NCBI GenBank assembly: GCA_020284085.1
Contig: JACEVL010000427.1
Location: 799,714-863,713, forward strand
DNA from: Aporrectodea caliginosa
Taxonomy: Eukaryota > Annelida > Clitellata > Crassiclitellata > Lumbricidae
Direction: 5' to 3'
DNA length: 64,000 nt
Position numbers and translations under genes: made by a program. Below the pieces are notes generated by a model. The model did not search any database and was not told the DNA's origin. It saw only the letters and a program-made list of their open reading frames with translations. This document shows, piece after piece, positions 11,741 through 23,006 of this stretch (positions within the stretch are counted from its first letter, which is position 1; every line of letters starts with the position of its first letter).

Positions 11741-11766
11741 TAAATATAAACCAAGCAATGACGTCA
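11741..11766 (-). promoter_or_regulatory. TATA box and CRE-like site upstream of the BPI-like gene
   Basis: On the minus strand TTTATATTTA (11750-11741) lies 65 bases before the ATG, and a perfect TGACGTCA palindrome (11759-11766) sits about nine bases further upstream. The spacing suits a core promoter with a CREB/ATF-type site. Positions are seen; regulatory use is inferred. Confidence 0.55.
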
Positions 11767-12134
11767 CCGCGTATAGTGTGTTTCACACCCTTGGTAAATA
11801 TGCTTTTTATTCCGTCTAACACGATGTGTGCTCTAAGGACGCACTGCTGAATAGCCTACGTTAGTTGTGAGCTGACAACAAAACCACAGTGGCGTGCTTC
11901 AATAGCCTTACAGCCGAGTCAAATATATCCGTGCAATCGCCTCATTACCTAGAGAAGTTTTTGCCACAGACAACAACACTGATAATTGCAGGCCTAACAC
12001 TGATAATAACAGGGTGAAAATTAACACGTTTGCAACTGAGGCAATTTCACTCCATACAAAACTTGTTTGCTATTCAACTATTTTATTCCATAACGAAAAT
12101 AAGTGCATTGATAGAACTATACCTGATAGGCCTA

Positions 12135-12845
12135 TACCTTCTCATGTGACGGCCAAGATGGCCGCATGTTTTTATCTGCGTGTCAATTTTGACCATTTGG
12201 GCGTTCGAACTAGTTTTGTTATTCGATTTTCAAAATTGCCTAGTATACGTCCGTGGAGAGACTTCTTTCTTTAGTCGCTGTTTCTGGTGTGTTTGGACGA
12301 TTTTCGGACGCTTGCCATCGAAGCCGCAAACTCGTCACTGACCGGCAGAATGGTTTCGCCCGCCGAAGGGGCTTCAGGTTGTTACCTGTACAACAAAGCC
12401 TTCGGTTATGGCGCCCACCTTTCTACATCGGTGACACTATTCTACCATTTGCTGGGTACTACGAACATCGTCCTCTGCGGCAGTGCCAGAGGGTTGCCCA
12501 GACTTCTACCGTCTGTGAGGAACTGCATGCATGGTGTCGAGGTGCATGTTTTCCGACCCTCGTCGTCTGTCGTCATTCATCTTCTTCGATGCTACAGCGA
12601 CCAGAAATTTCGAATAACGTCGCAACCATCAGCTCTGGATGAGAATCCGTTGACTGGGCTTATCGTGTTTGCGGGACCTTGCCAATGGCGACCCTTCAAG
12701 TCATCTGTTATTCGCGCTGTGTTCGTTTTCGACTGACTGTCTGGTCATGTTGACTCTAACATCATTTAGATTACTGTAACGCAGAGGGCGCCTCTGAGTA
12801 GGAATCTTGATGGGGCGCCATATAAATTTTTGGAGAAAAAATTAA
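12135..12845 (+). mobile_element. Possible composite LINE: 5' leader joined to 3' tail
   Basis: A GC-rich block starts with GACGGCCAAGATGGCCGC, reminiscent of LINE 5' leaders, and contains overlapping open frames (12253-12642 and 12287-12736) that match no family I recognise. It ends with GAGTAGGAATCTTGATGGGG and then a GCGCCATATAAAT block identical in type to other LINE ends here. This may be an internally deleted element. No RT motif is present. Confidence 0.4.
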
Positions 12846-13469
12846 ATTATAAGCCTAAACAACACTATTAAGACTATTAAGTCGGCACCATAGCCATCAA
12901 ATGTAAATACTTAGAGAGGCAGAAAGGTAGATTATAATTATTGGATAACAGAGAAGGTGTGTCAATGTGTCATCAGTGGTCACCATAGAAATGACTTAAC
13001 AACTTAATCGACTAAGTTGTTAAGTCAATTGTTAACTCATTATGTCAATCGGAAATTTCTTAGCGACTGACTCCGAGGAATTGGCTGACACTGTCACAGC
13101 GTTTCACTAGAAGATAGGAGAGATGGGCTATCAATCATCACAGGTTAAAATTCACTGGTTTTAACCACTTCAAACCCTTGTTATGTTATTTCATTTAATC
13201 GGCCATTGTAGCCTTGCAAATGGTCCTCCCCTTCCAGCCGCTTTGCTCGCCTCCTGACGTCTTGGATCTCATGTGTTTTAACTGGAACTTACTAATAGAA
13301 CAGGAGTGTTGACAACGGTTTTAATTAGAGTAACGGATCAATGTCTTGTTACGTGTGTTAATAGAATTGGTCAGATTAGAATAGACAAGAATAGAAAAGA
13401 TTAGTTTAGACAAACTAAGACTAGGCCTACGCTAGACTAGATCAGATGCCTAATAAAATTTCTGCGTAC
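12846..13469. other. No recognisable gene
   Basis: AT-rich sequence between a LINE-like unit and the purine tract. A small palindromic patch around 13000-13035 (TTAATCGACTAAGTTGTTAA) is the only structure noticed. Confidence 0.4.
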
Positions 13470-13715
13470 AAAGGAGGAGGAAGGGGAGAAGGGGAAGTGC
13501 AAGAGAATGGAGGGGAGGAGAAGTGGTGAGCGGAGGAGGAGAAAATGCAGGAGGAGAAAGGGAGGGAGGAGGAGGGAAGGAATGAGGAGGAACTGCAAGA
13601 GGAAGGGAAGTGTGAGGAAGGGATGAGTGAGGACGAGAGTAGATGAAAGAAGGGAAGGTTGAGGAAAAGGAGAAGGATGGAGTGCAGGAAGAGGAGGTAA
13701 CAGGAGGGGGACGCT
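13470..13715. repeat. Purine-rich (GGA/GAA) low-complexity tract
   Basis: About 240 bases of almost pure A/G on the plus strand with irregular GGAGGA and GGGAAGG units. The apparent proline/serine-rich minus frame is a by-product. Confidence 0.9.
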
Positions 13716-13729
13716 GATCTGTAACCTCT

Positions 13730-14325
13730 GTCACAATTTGCTCAAATTGCTTCATCTTGCCTTGATTGATGTATTTCGCAACTCAACAATCAACAGACAA
13801 ATGTTTGTATACGAAACGTGTGTATTTTCTTAAATAATGAATTTTTGACAGTTGAATTTAAAGCTAGAATAACATCTTTAGAAACATCGTTTGAAAACAA
13901 AGAAATTAATATTCACAATCTATTGTAACACAATGTAATGCAAATATAAGTATTCCCTAACATTAATATAGCAGAACATAAATGCTGTCTACGTCAGATG
14001 TTTTTATATATGCAAATGTTTGTGTATATAATGCATACATGTATACAAAATAGTGCAGTTTCACTATGCCTCATCAATTGAATAACAGAAAACAAAAGCT
14101 GGCCGTTTATTTAGCATGCAATATCTCTTTAAAATGTTCTAATTTAGTTCATCTTTTTCATCAATCAATTTAGATATAGCTGAAAATTAGTTTTAAAAAC
14201 ATGTTAGACGAATTACTGAAAGTGAAACATTCTTAAAAGCATGGTCCTGTAAGATAAGCGATATTCTCATTATGTACTTCAATTAAAGCGCTGAATAAGC
14301 GCCCCATCTAGAAAATATTTTCATG
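13730..14325 (-). other. 3' flank of BPI copy 2, paralogous to 28870-29532
   Basis: This AT-rich segment aligns by eye, with many substitutions and small indels, to 28870-29532. Shared strings include CTCAAATTGCTTCATCTTG-like, ATGCAAATATAAGT and TATCTCTTTAAAATGTT. Both lie directly downstream (minus strand) of a BPI-like terminal exon, so the gene duplication unit included its 3' flank. Confidence 0.7.
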
Positions 14326-15001
14326 TTAAGGTGACTTCTCCAAATTGGTCGTAATGCGCAAACAATGGTTTTGCATCTCCAAGGAAACGTCCTTGAACTT
14401 AACGAAATCCAGAACCGGAAGTGGAATACCCTGTTGGCCTTTCTCGTTCAGTTTTGGAATTATGAACATATTTCCGATGAGGTAAATGACGCTAGAAATG
14501 GCGCTTTCAGGCACCGAACCCACAGAACTCCTGATATTGCTGACTGTAGGAACGATTCTCGTCACAGTACCTCTCAGTGTGGCTCCATTCAAGGTCACAG
14601 AGCCGAAGACGTTCAGGGTAACACTGACTGTAAGAAAATTGTTTACTGCGCCATTCGGAAGCCGAACACGGGCTGAGATGTTCCCGGAAAACGTGACCTG
14701 TATCCCGTTGGATGATATGGTCGAAGTGGGTGCTTGGGTAGCAGTCATCTCCACTTCGACGGTGGCGTTCGGATAATAAGTGGAGAGAATTGGAACGATG
14801 GTGCCTAATACTGCCTATGCAGTATGACCCGGGACAGGTGGTATCCAGGCTACTCCTGTAACTGCCTTGAATGTCTCTCTTCGACAGATTGTAGCGAAGG
14901 ATGTTTTGCCGATAGACTGCGTTACCAATGGTGTTCAGTACGAAGTCTGAGACCCAGGTTAGCATTTGGCTTGAAGTTGTCGTCGTTGGAAATGGAAATG
15001 C
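14326..15001 (-). pseudogene. BPI/LBP-like C-terminal exon with a frameshift
   Basis: A minus-strand exon starts after GTGTTTTAG at 15001 and runs to a stop at 14326. It covers the C-terminal barrel: '[19 protein letters not shown]', '[10 protein letters not shown]', then 'PILSTYYPNATVEVEMTATQ', 'FIIPKLNEKGQQGIPLPVLD' and 'DVSLEMQNHCLRI', the order found in BPI and LBP. The frame changes by one base near 14806-14812, between the two cysteines' segment and 'TIVPIL'. This is a disabling frameshift unless it is a sequencing indel. The upstream exon at 16579-16247 joins it in matching phase. Confidence 0.8.
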
Positions 15002-15072
15002 CTAAAACACACATTATCCATTTACATGAATTGAATTCGATTATTGTTGTCTATCTGTCCGCCTATCCGTCC

Positions 15073-15292
15073 GTCGATCCATCCATCCATTCATTCATCC
15101 ATCCATCCATCCATCCATCCATCCATCCATCCATCCATCCATCCATCCATCCATCCATCCATCCATCCATCCATCCATCCATCCATCCATCCATCCATCC
15201 ATCCATCCATCCATCCATCCATCCATCCATCCATCCATACATACATACATACATACATACATACATACATACATTCATACAGAGATACAAAC
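15073..15292. repeat. (ATCC)n then (ATAC)n microsatellite
   Basis: About forty ATCC units (to 15237) switch to about twelve ATAC units. The repeat lies in the intron between the two BPI copy 2 exons. All long frames across it (Ser-Ile-His-Pro or Trp-Met-Asp-Gly repeats) are artefacts of the repeat. Confidence 0.97.
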
Positions 15293-16246
15293 ATACAAAC
15301 ATACATGATTTTTCTCTAAAATTGATCTTTTTGACCTTAAAATAACTTTTATCGTCTAACATCTGGTATCCTTGTTTCTAATACTGATAGCCCTTGTCAA
15401 GACGAGAAATACAAGAAAGAATTAACTAATTTCAACAATTATTTGCTGAGATCTGATCACTTTTCTTCGATTTTTGTTAGATTTCGTTTCCTATGACCTT
15501 GAAATGACCTTGAATTACCCTGAATTTAGTATCTATATTTTAGCGGAATATAGCCCTCATCGAGACAAACAAACAGTAAAAGGTTCATCCAAATTGGACT
15601 CCTAGTTAATTTTTTGTGATAAAAAGAGTAAATCGACAATGGACCCTAGTTCCAAGACAAAATCATGGGCGCCTTCAGTCCTGGGAGTTTAAGAAGGGTA
15701 TGTTCGGGGTCTTAACATTTTAAAATTCTGTAAAACATATTTCTAGACAATATATGAATAGAATAATAGGACAAAATAGGGAATGATTGGTTTCTGCAAT
15801 GTATAATTTTTCTGGACACCACTGCAATCGGTGCTTCAAAAATTAAATGATGAGTCTGTAATAACGTTATTATTATCGTTCAAGCGGCCATGATTCAAGC
15901 TTTCAAAAGGGCCTACACATATAACAAGTATTTCGTCTGGCAAGCGTTTGACAAGCACGAAACTCTGGTGTATATTAATGGCTTACCGCCAAATTGAATA
16001 GCTAAGGAATACGTTTAGATGGCTATATTACAGGTGTACGCTGGTTCTTAATACTCAAGGAAAAGAAAACCGGTGCTTGTTACTTATTCATACAACCACT
16101 AAACCGCTCTGCCTCTAAGTATTTAATCGTTAATGCCCTTAGGGGATATTCAGACATCATGCAATACCATACACACAAAATCAAAACCAGAGCTTAAACC
16201 TTCCCTAAATTTGTTTAAGACATCAAAAATGGTTAAGTTTTCTAAC

Positions 16247-16579
16247 CTGTATCGGTGCATCGGTTCTGTCTCCTCTGTAGTAGAACGCGGCTTTGTGCTT
16301 TGTGTCCATGAAACCGCTCTGGATCTGAGGCGCTGAAAGGAATCGGTAATCGAATAGATAGTCTGTGGCAACCGTCTGTTGGAGAGGAAATGAAGACAAC
16401 AGGCGGTTCGCATTTCCATTTACGATGGTCGTTGCAGCTTCACAGATTTTCGACTGGAGTTGATTCCGAACTGGTCTCTCAACGAAACCGATGAACAGGT
16501 TGTATTATCCAGCTGGCTCCTCCACTCAACCTGATCGACACGGATGAGATACTGCAACTGCAGCCAGTGCTTGAGATGG
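16247..16579 (-). pseudogene. BPI/LBP-like central exon, truncated and frameshifted
   Basis: Minus-strand coding for the end of the N-terminal barrel and the linker: 'STGCSCSISSVSIRLSGGAS', then 'LFIGFVERPVRNQLQSKICE', 'DYRFLSAPQIQSGFMDTKHK' and 'AFYYRGDRTDAPIQ', ending at a CAG|GTTAGA donor (phase 0). The conserved disulfide cysteine pair of the family corresponds to 'TGCSC' and 'SKIC'. A one-base frame change lies near 16502-16508 (after 'GGASW'). Homology runs to 16579, where the 596-bp repeat begins, so the exon start is cut off. Together with 15001-14326 this is copy 2 of the cluster. Confidence 0.78.
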
Positions 16580-17954
16580 TTTACATGAATGAACACAGAT
16601 TCCTCCATAAATGTGTTTTGTTCATTCTGCAACAGTGCAACTGCAATTATATTTTTGACATACGCGCACGATATATTTTCGATAACGTAGGCTACCTACA
16701 GTATGCGCACGTTATTCCGGTAGGTAACGTACGATTGCACACTGATGCTGTACTACCTGAACAGAGGTTACTACTGAGGCCATTGGAGGCAACAACCCAC
16801 CCCGGGCATTTGCATCGTCGATGCCTCCTAACTTGCCGAGCCACTACCTCTGCCACTACCTCTGCCTACGCTTCCGCTCTGCCTCTGCTTCTGCCTTTGC
16901 CTCTCGCTCTCCATCTGCCTCTCCCACTCTTCCTTTTCCTTTCTTCTCCACATCATTGTAAATTCATTTCATTATGGAAAATCAGATTCGAACGAACCAT
17001 TTATAATGTCAGAGATGTTGCTATTACATGCGCAATAGACCAGTTAAGTGATAATTAATCAATACCATCTGGTTCAGAACCTTATATTATGTGAAATTTA
17101 TAGGGAGTGAGAAATGGTAATGATTTCTTCAACACATGTTGAAGGTAATGAAAACAAATGGGTTGGCGGTAATTTATTATGCCGTACGTTGGCGTACGTT
17201 AGCATAAGTTTATTCTCTTCTGTGTATCGCTGACCTGTTCAGTATCGGACTCGGTGTCACTGGAATCACTGCTACTATCCGCGCAACCACAATCATAATT
17301 CCACTCAACTACTGTTTAATGATAATCCACATAATTTATTTTGTCCAAAAGATCATCATTTACATGAATGAACACAGATTCCTCCATAAATGTGTTTTGT
17401 TCATTCTGCAACAGTGCAACTGCAATTATATTTTTGACATACGCGCACGATATATTTTCGATAACGTAGGCTACCTACAGTATGCGCACGTTATTCCGGT
17501 AGGTAACGTACGATTGCACACTGATGCTGTACTACCTGAACAGAGGTTACTACTGAGGCCATTGGAGGCAACAACCCACCCCGGGCATTTGCATCGTCGA
17601 TGCCTCCTAACTTGCCGAGCCACTACCTCTGCCACTACCTCTGCCTACGCTTCCGCTCTGCCTCTGCTTCTGCCTTTGCCTCTCGCTCTCCATCTGCCTC
17701 TCCCACTTTTCCTTTTCCTTTCTTCTCCACATCATTGTAAATTCATTTCATTATGGAAAATCAGATTCGAACGAACCATTTATAATGTCAGAGATGTTGC
17801 TATTAAATGCGCAATAGACCAGTTAAGTGATAATTAATCAATACCATCTGGTTCAGAACCTTATATTATGTGAAATTTATAGGGAGTGAGAAATGGTAAT
17901 GATTTCTTCAACACATGTTGAAGGTAATGAAAACAAATGGGTTGGCGGTAATTT
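16580..17954. repeat. 596-bp direct repeat pair (16580-17175 and 17359-17954)
   Basis: The two copies start at TTTACATGAATGAAC and end at GGTTGGCGGTAATTT, exactly 779 bases apart. Only about two differences were noticed (near 16929/17708 and 17030/17809), so the duplication is recent. Copy 1 abuts the BPI-like exon directly. Each copy encodes the same pyrimidine-rich open frame, which I regard as non-coding. Confidence 0.92.
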
Positions 17955-18729
17955 CCAAAATCTGTTAATCTGTCTGTCTATCTTTGCGTCCTCCATGCAT
18001 TTATCTATCTGTTTATCTCTCAGCCTGTTCGCCTATTTATCTGTCTATCTATCTGTCCCTCTCTGTCTTTCTCTTTATCTATCATGAGTTGGCGCCTACG
18101 TGGTTGCCCACACGCCCACGGTCTCTAAGAATATGTTTAGCGTGATTTTCAGTTCAAAATAAAAGATCAACATACTACTGGACATATGACCTACGTAAGT
18201 TTCAACAAGGAAGTCGTAATGCTTCACGATTTTTCCTGAAATTTCGGTCCTCAATCCGCCGATTTGGACAGACATCAGTCACGGGTCAGTGGAGCGTGAC
18301 TAATAGCTTAGCCCCATTAGCGCAATTGGTACAAGTCGCCGACAGTAGCACGAGGCTAAGAGAAATGCGTCGCACTCAGTTCGGGCGACAGCACTCTCCG
18401 CCATCTCAGCCCACGGTCTCCTGCTCTATAGGGCTGGGTGTAGAAGGCTACAGCCAATAGAGACTGAGAACGCCACCACGGTGATTAATCACCGTGCCAA
18501 GATGTTCTGCAATGTGCAATCGTGCGTGCGGAACGTTCTTTTTTCCTATAACGTACGTAGTACGTAGGGTACGCGTACGTTATTATTCCATACGTTAGCG
18601 TACGAACATCAATTTATTCTCTCGTGTGCATCACTCATCTGTTCAGTATCGAACTCGGTGTCACTGGAATCACTGCTACTATCCGCGCAACCACACTCAT
18701 AATTCCACTCAACAGCTGTCTAGTGATAA

Positions 18730-18735
<6 letters not shown>
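17176..18735. repeat. Spacer of the 596-bp repeats and its distant copy
   Basis: The spacer 17178-17340 (with CAGTATCGGACTCGGTGTCA and GGAATCACTGCTACTATCCG) recurs diverged at 18577-18735. The larger unit (repeat plus spacer) therefore existed before the recent duplication. Between them are a CTGTCTATC-rich patch (17965-18085) and unique DNA with no gene seen. Confidence 0.75.
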
Positions 18736-18760
<25 letters not shown>

Positions 18761-18761
18761 C
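18734..18761. repeat. (AT)n microsatellite
   Basis: An uninterrupted run of about 14 AT dinucleotides at the edge of the diverged spacer copy. Confidence 0.9.
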
Positions 18762-19227
18762 TGCACACGGCACACCATCACAACAGACAAAGAACACACT
18801 GAGCTCAGCTAGAGCTCTCTTATTTATATTTTATACCCGTCTGGAGGAGGGAGGAGGAACAAGCCCGGGTGTGTTCTTTTGATTACAAAGTCTTCTTGGA
18901 AGCTGATCGCAATCCACGTCTTGACTCAAGAGCAACACATGGTATGACTAAAGATGATAAGCATATGGAGGAGCAGAACCTGACATTACTTTGAACATGA
19001 AAAGACAGATTTTAAAGAATATCCGAGCCTGGATGGGTAAACAATGGTTGATGTGACCTCTAGGGCCAAGGTTTTTGAATAGACGAGCTGCAGTAGATAA
19101 CAGAGGTAAGCGGTGAAAAGGTGGATTTTTGGCAGACCAGAGAGTATCGAGTTCCAGTAGTCAATCCTGGATAATACAAGTGAATAGACTAAGATAATTA
19201 TGAAGGCAATGCTCATGTAGGCATCGC

Positions 19228-19396
19228 CAGTGGCGGCGCCAGGATTTCAGGTTGGGGGGGCTAAAACCCCAATTCCTTCCCTTTCTCCCCTCCTCTCTGG
19301 CACTGGCAGTGATTTCCCACTTTTGTTTGGGTCGGCTGAGCCGCCGATAGGGGGGGGGCTTCAGCCCACCCTAGCCCCATGCTGGCGCCGCCACTG
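19228..19396. mobile_element. 169-bp hAT MITE with perfect 8-bp target duplication
   Basis: It starts CAGTGGCGGCGCCAGG and ends with the complement (TGGCGCCGCCACTG). Flanks are GGCATCGC at 19220-19227 and at 19397-19404. The interior is GC-rich with inverted GGGGGGGCT/AGCCC arms. The same end type appears at 57844-58034. Confidence 0.93.
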
Positions 19397-19404
19397 GGCA
19401 TCGC

Positions 19405-19655
19405 TTGATTTGGCGCATTCGTCGGAGATGCAATAGAAGACCCAGATGCACTTATCAGCATGGGTGATGATTTCAACCAGTTGCCGGAGAAAGAGGTGAT
19501 TGAGAAGACAGGATTGACATTGGTCGACCAACCGACAAGAGGAAACAACATTCTCGATAGGCTCTTTGTATCAAGACCGTGTTACATAAACGTAAAGATC
19601 CTCTCCTCAGCCATTAAGACTGATCATCGAACAATTATAGCCACAGTGAGCTAGT
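19405..19655 (+). mobile_element. LINE endonuclease-domain fragment
   Basis: 19460-19654 translates to the end of an APE-type endonuclease: 'GDDFNQLPEKEVIEKTGL', 'VDQPTRGNNILDRLFV' and 'IKTDHRTIIATVS'. The GDFN, PTRG-x-N-x-LD and SDH-type motifs are the family's active-site and binding blocks (S replaced by T here). It is truncated on both sides. Confidence 0.8.
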
Positions 19656-20344
19656 GGTAAGCCAGAACAAGAACCCGGTCACGATTACATTCCGCTGGAG
19701 GTCCCACATCAGAACGCAACCACGCTAAGGATGATCTCCAGCTACGACAACGCCACTACTCTGAGCATAGAGGATCCGCAGCGTACAGGTAGTATTCATT
19801 ATAGGCGCTTCTAGAAGGAGGAGTGTGGATCTGGACGTCACGGGACAACTTTTAGTCCATAAACCAGGAAATTCAGCGAGATGCTCATAGCTCTCAGGGA
19901 AAAGTGAACAGGTCAACCACCATCGCATCTCGACATGGCTAAGTCACCGTCCAGATACTTTAATCAATTTTAAAAATCTGAATCGGCGAAAATTTTGCAC
20001 ACATCATTCCACATCATTCCCCTCGGCCTCCGGGTTCATAATCGAGCACTATAATTCACTAGATCACTCAGTTGGAATGCATTTAATCTGCAAGTTTTAC
20101 CACCCAGATGAATTGCTATAGCTAATCATTCTCAAGATTTCAAAAATTAATCAGGAAAAGATATATTATAGTCAAATCAGGACGCAAATCTCGCTAAAAT
20201 GGCTTCTCGTCACTAATTGACAGGATATAGGCTAAGCAACTTTTTTATAGCTACTTAGATTTCAATCAGGTATGATTTAATTTCGTTCCATCTTTTCTTT
20301 AAAGTCTTGTGTTAACTACGAGCGTTCTAACTTCTATGTCGGCT
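19656..20344. other. No gene recognised
   Basis: Short frames only. It lies between a LINE fragment and the 3' side of BPI copy 3, so it may be degraded 3' flank of that copy. Confidence 0.4.
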
Positions 20345-20990
20345 GTAGTGTACAGACAATGGTTCTGCATCTCCAAAACAGTGTTGTTGAATATGATACC
20401 ACTTAGAACCGGAAATGGAACTCCTTTTTGACCTTTCTTGTTCAGCACCGGAATCAGGAGCGAGTAACAGGAAGTTTCAAGGGCTTGACTAGAAAATTAA
20501 TCACTGCGCTGCTAACCACTTCCACAGTTGGAACAAGATGTGTCACGTTGCACTTCAACACAGCCGCATTCAAGGTCAGCACGAAGATGACGTTCAGGCC
20601 TACAATCATCTTAACAACCTGGACAATCGAATCATTCCAAAGTCTGGTGCGAACTGCGGAGAGTCACAATCCTAGATAATGTGACCTGTATTTGGCTATC
20701 GGAAATGTTGATGGTCGGTGCCTTGGAGACAGCCAACTCCACTACCACCAAACTTTTCGGATGCCTGCTGGAGAGTTCCGGAAGGACGTTCCTCAAACAG
20801 CAATTCTCTGTGGAACATGTGGTATTGAGGAAACTCTTAAACCTGTTTGAAATATCGCTGCATGTCAAGGTGTAATCAGGGCGTTTTGAATTAAGATGGC
20901 ATAAGCGATGGCATTCGGTATAGAGTCTGACATCCAAATGGTCACCATTTTGTCTGAAGTCGTCACATTTGGAAACGGTATTTTGGTTTT
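20345..20990 (-). pseudogene. BPI/LBP-like C-terminal exon, third copy, decayed
   Basis: Minus strand, in order: 'IPFPNVTTSDKMVTIWMSDS' and 'NAIAYAILIQNALI' (20985-20868), then after a frame change 'FLNTTCSTENCCLRNVLPEL' and 'ELAVSKAPTINISDSQIQVT', then 'NVTHLVPTVEVVSSAVINFL' in another frame, and finally remnants of 'LEMQNHC' near 20355. The order matches the exon at 15001-14326, including the LxTTC cysteine block. Several frame breaks and the loss of a recognisable acceptor mark it as a pseudogene. Confidence 0.75.
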
Positions 20991-22006
20991 ATCATTGAGC
21001 AGATGATTTTTTGGTCGGTTTAAACTACTTGATCTATTGTTTGCATTCATGCATATCCTTTTCTTCTATCTCCAGTTCAGTTGTTCGTTTTACATTTCTT
21101 ATTGCACATCTAGATGGTGGCTTAGCCTTGTGGAAAAGCGCTAGCTAACGCGACGAGGGCGTGAGGTTAAGCAGAGAAAGTCTGATGAGTACCTGCCACG
21201 TGACTGCCAACGGTATAACTGGTTTTTTGATGACAGCTGAGTCCGTTATATTCCACCACGTTCTATTCCAACCTTAAGACTGTCCTATTTAGGCGGGGCT
21301 AGGTCGTGAGCGCTTCTGAGTAGATGGTCTTGAAGGGGCGCTATATAAAACCTCCTAATAAATTAATAAATAATCTGAATATATTCTGAGTATATCTTGA
21401 TTATACTCTATCCGTTTAGGGAGTTAAACATTCTATTGGAAAGATTATCCGTATGTAACTCCAGTTCGAACTTATATAACGTTCTTACAGAGTGACTTTT
21501 ATCTGAATCGATGATCGTTTATGAATGTTGAGTAGTGCAGTTGTACGAAGTGTAATTAGTTTGAAATCGGTGCTATAGCGAGGTCAGTCTGGCGACAACT
21601 GTAAGCGAACAGTGACTACGAATCTGGACATAAGTGGAGTCATGAGTGGATTCGCATCTTGATTAAAGCTGGTCTAGGCTACAATCTGGTCAACGCATGT
21701 TCAACGAACTTTGGAAAGTCCCGGATTCGAATCTCGTGGAATCGTGAAAAACATGCTTTTTTCTATATCGATCTACGTGACCTCTCTTAGATGCAATGTC
21801 TGCCAATTTCAGGCTTCAATATAGATAGTGCAGTGATTGTCTGGTTGAGTGTGTTCATTCAATAGCTCTTGCCAGACAGGTAGTATTCATTCTATGCAGA
21901 ATGCCGAATAAAATGTGTATCCTTCAAATCACTAATACTGCGCGTACTTACCAGACTTGTGTCTGGTAATTACTGCATTGGTGTCTTCGGCTTCTCGACA
22001 CTTTTA
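20991..22006. other. No gene; a LINE 3'-tail block near 21310-21345
   Basis: 21305-21345 reads CTTCTGAGTAGATGGTCTTG and then a GGGGCGCTATATAAA block, the 3' end shared by LINE copies in this window. The remainder has only short frames. A B-box-like GGATTCGAATC at 21725-21735 is not accompanied by a clear tRNA fold. Confidence 0.5.
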
Positions 22007-22010
22007 ACCG

Positions 22011-22445
22011 TGTCGTGGTCTACGCTGATACGTGCAGCTATGGAAAATACCCGCTGTGCGTCAACAACATTGTTTACAGCTAAGGGAAAATTCTGCCACG
22101 GACTGTCAATAGCGGACCAATGCATGTATCAATAATCTACGCGTTCTACAGGACTTTCCAGGGAAAAGTACGATGACGTCATAGAACTTTCTAGAATCCA
22201 TCAGAACCCTATATATAAGGTGCAGCGTCTGTACAAAGGAGCCAGTTGACGAAGATTTATGCACGTTGATAAAGTGCTCTTGTAACGATATTTGATTGAA
22301 GTTCAATCGAGACCAGCCAACCTGTGTGCTGTCTGCGATTGTGATATTTGACGGGCTGACTTAAATTTAACTTATTTGATTCTTTCTGTTAATAAAGATC
22401 TTTTAAGTTTCCTTCGTTTGTTCGTCGTCGTGTTCGAGAGGCTCG
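22011..22445 (+). repeat. 5' LTR
   Basis: Begins TGTCGTGGTCTACG. It contains a TGACGTCA site (near 22173), a TATATATAAGG promoter box (22210-22220) and an AATAAA polyadenylation signal (about 22390), giving a U3-R-U5 layout. It matches the 3' LTR base for base except for one G/A change noticed near 22239. Confidence 0.93.
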
Positions 22446-22458
22446 ACCGCGACATTTC

Positions 22459-22476
22459 TGGTGTCAGAAGCGGGAT
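22459..22476 (+). promoter_or_regulatory. Primer binding site, tRNA-Leu type
   Basis: TGGTGTCAGAAGCGGGAT complements the 3' end of a leucine tRNA (beginning with the TGG that pairs with CCA). It lies 4-14 bases after the LTR, depending on the LTR end chosen. Confidence 0.75.
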
Positions 22477-23006
22477 CATCGGTGTTGGATCCGGTGAAGA
22501 AGAAGAAACGAACCGGCGGAGGAAGGAGTCAACCCGAAGAGACGGTCTGCTCAGGCAACGGGCGGATCGAGAGACGGTCTGTTCAGACAGTGAACGGATC
22601 GAGACGCCTTTCTACCGTGAAGGACGGGTGATCGGCAGACGACAGCTGACGGACGAAGCGCGTCGTTCGGCTGAGACGGCAGAAGACAGCAGTCAACATA
22701 CGGGTAAGATCCTGGGTGTTGTCGGGGCTGGGAAGGAGAGAAGAGAGTGGAGTTGCAACCGAGTTGGGGGCGGCTATTGTCTTTCTTTCCTATTTTCTGC
22801 TGATTGTTTCTTTGTAGTTTGATCCATCGTAAGGATCGAGGCCAGGCTTGCGCGAGCTTGTGTAGCTTTTGCATACTTGGCGAGTGCACTTCTTTGGCTA
22901 CTGCGTAGTCACACTTTGTTTTGTGTGGAATTTTCTTTTTGTGTAGCGTGTCTCCTGCGTGGTGTCTGTTTCTTTGTTGTCTACTGTTGATTGACTGTTT
23001 GTAAAA

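Noticed and set aside
15044..15345. Long frames of repeated Ser-Ile-His-Pro or Trp-Met-Asp-Gly
   Set aside because: They are translations of the ATCC/ATAC microsatellite and are open in several frames on both strands.
16567..17837. Two 160-170 codon plus-strand frames repeated in tandem
   Set aside because: They are identical because the DNA is duplicated. The protein is compositionally odd with no domain, and the DNA lies against BPI coding on the other strand.
18300..18490. tRNA-derived SINE suggested by CCCCATTAGCGCAATTGGTA
   Set aside because: A-box-like string only; no convincing B box, tail or target duplication.
21610..21750. tRNA gene suggested by GGATTCGAATC
   Set aside because: No acceptor stem, anticodon stem or A box at the right distance could be drawn.
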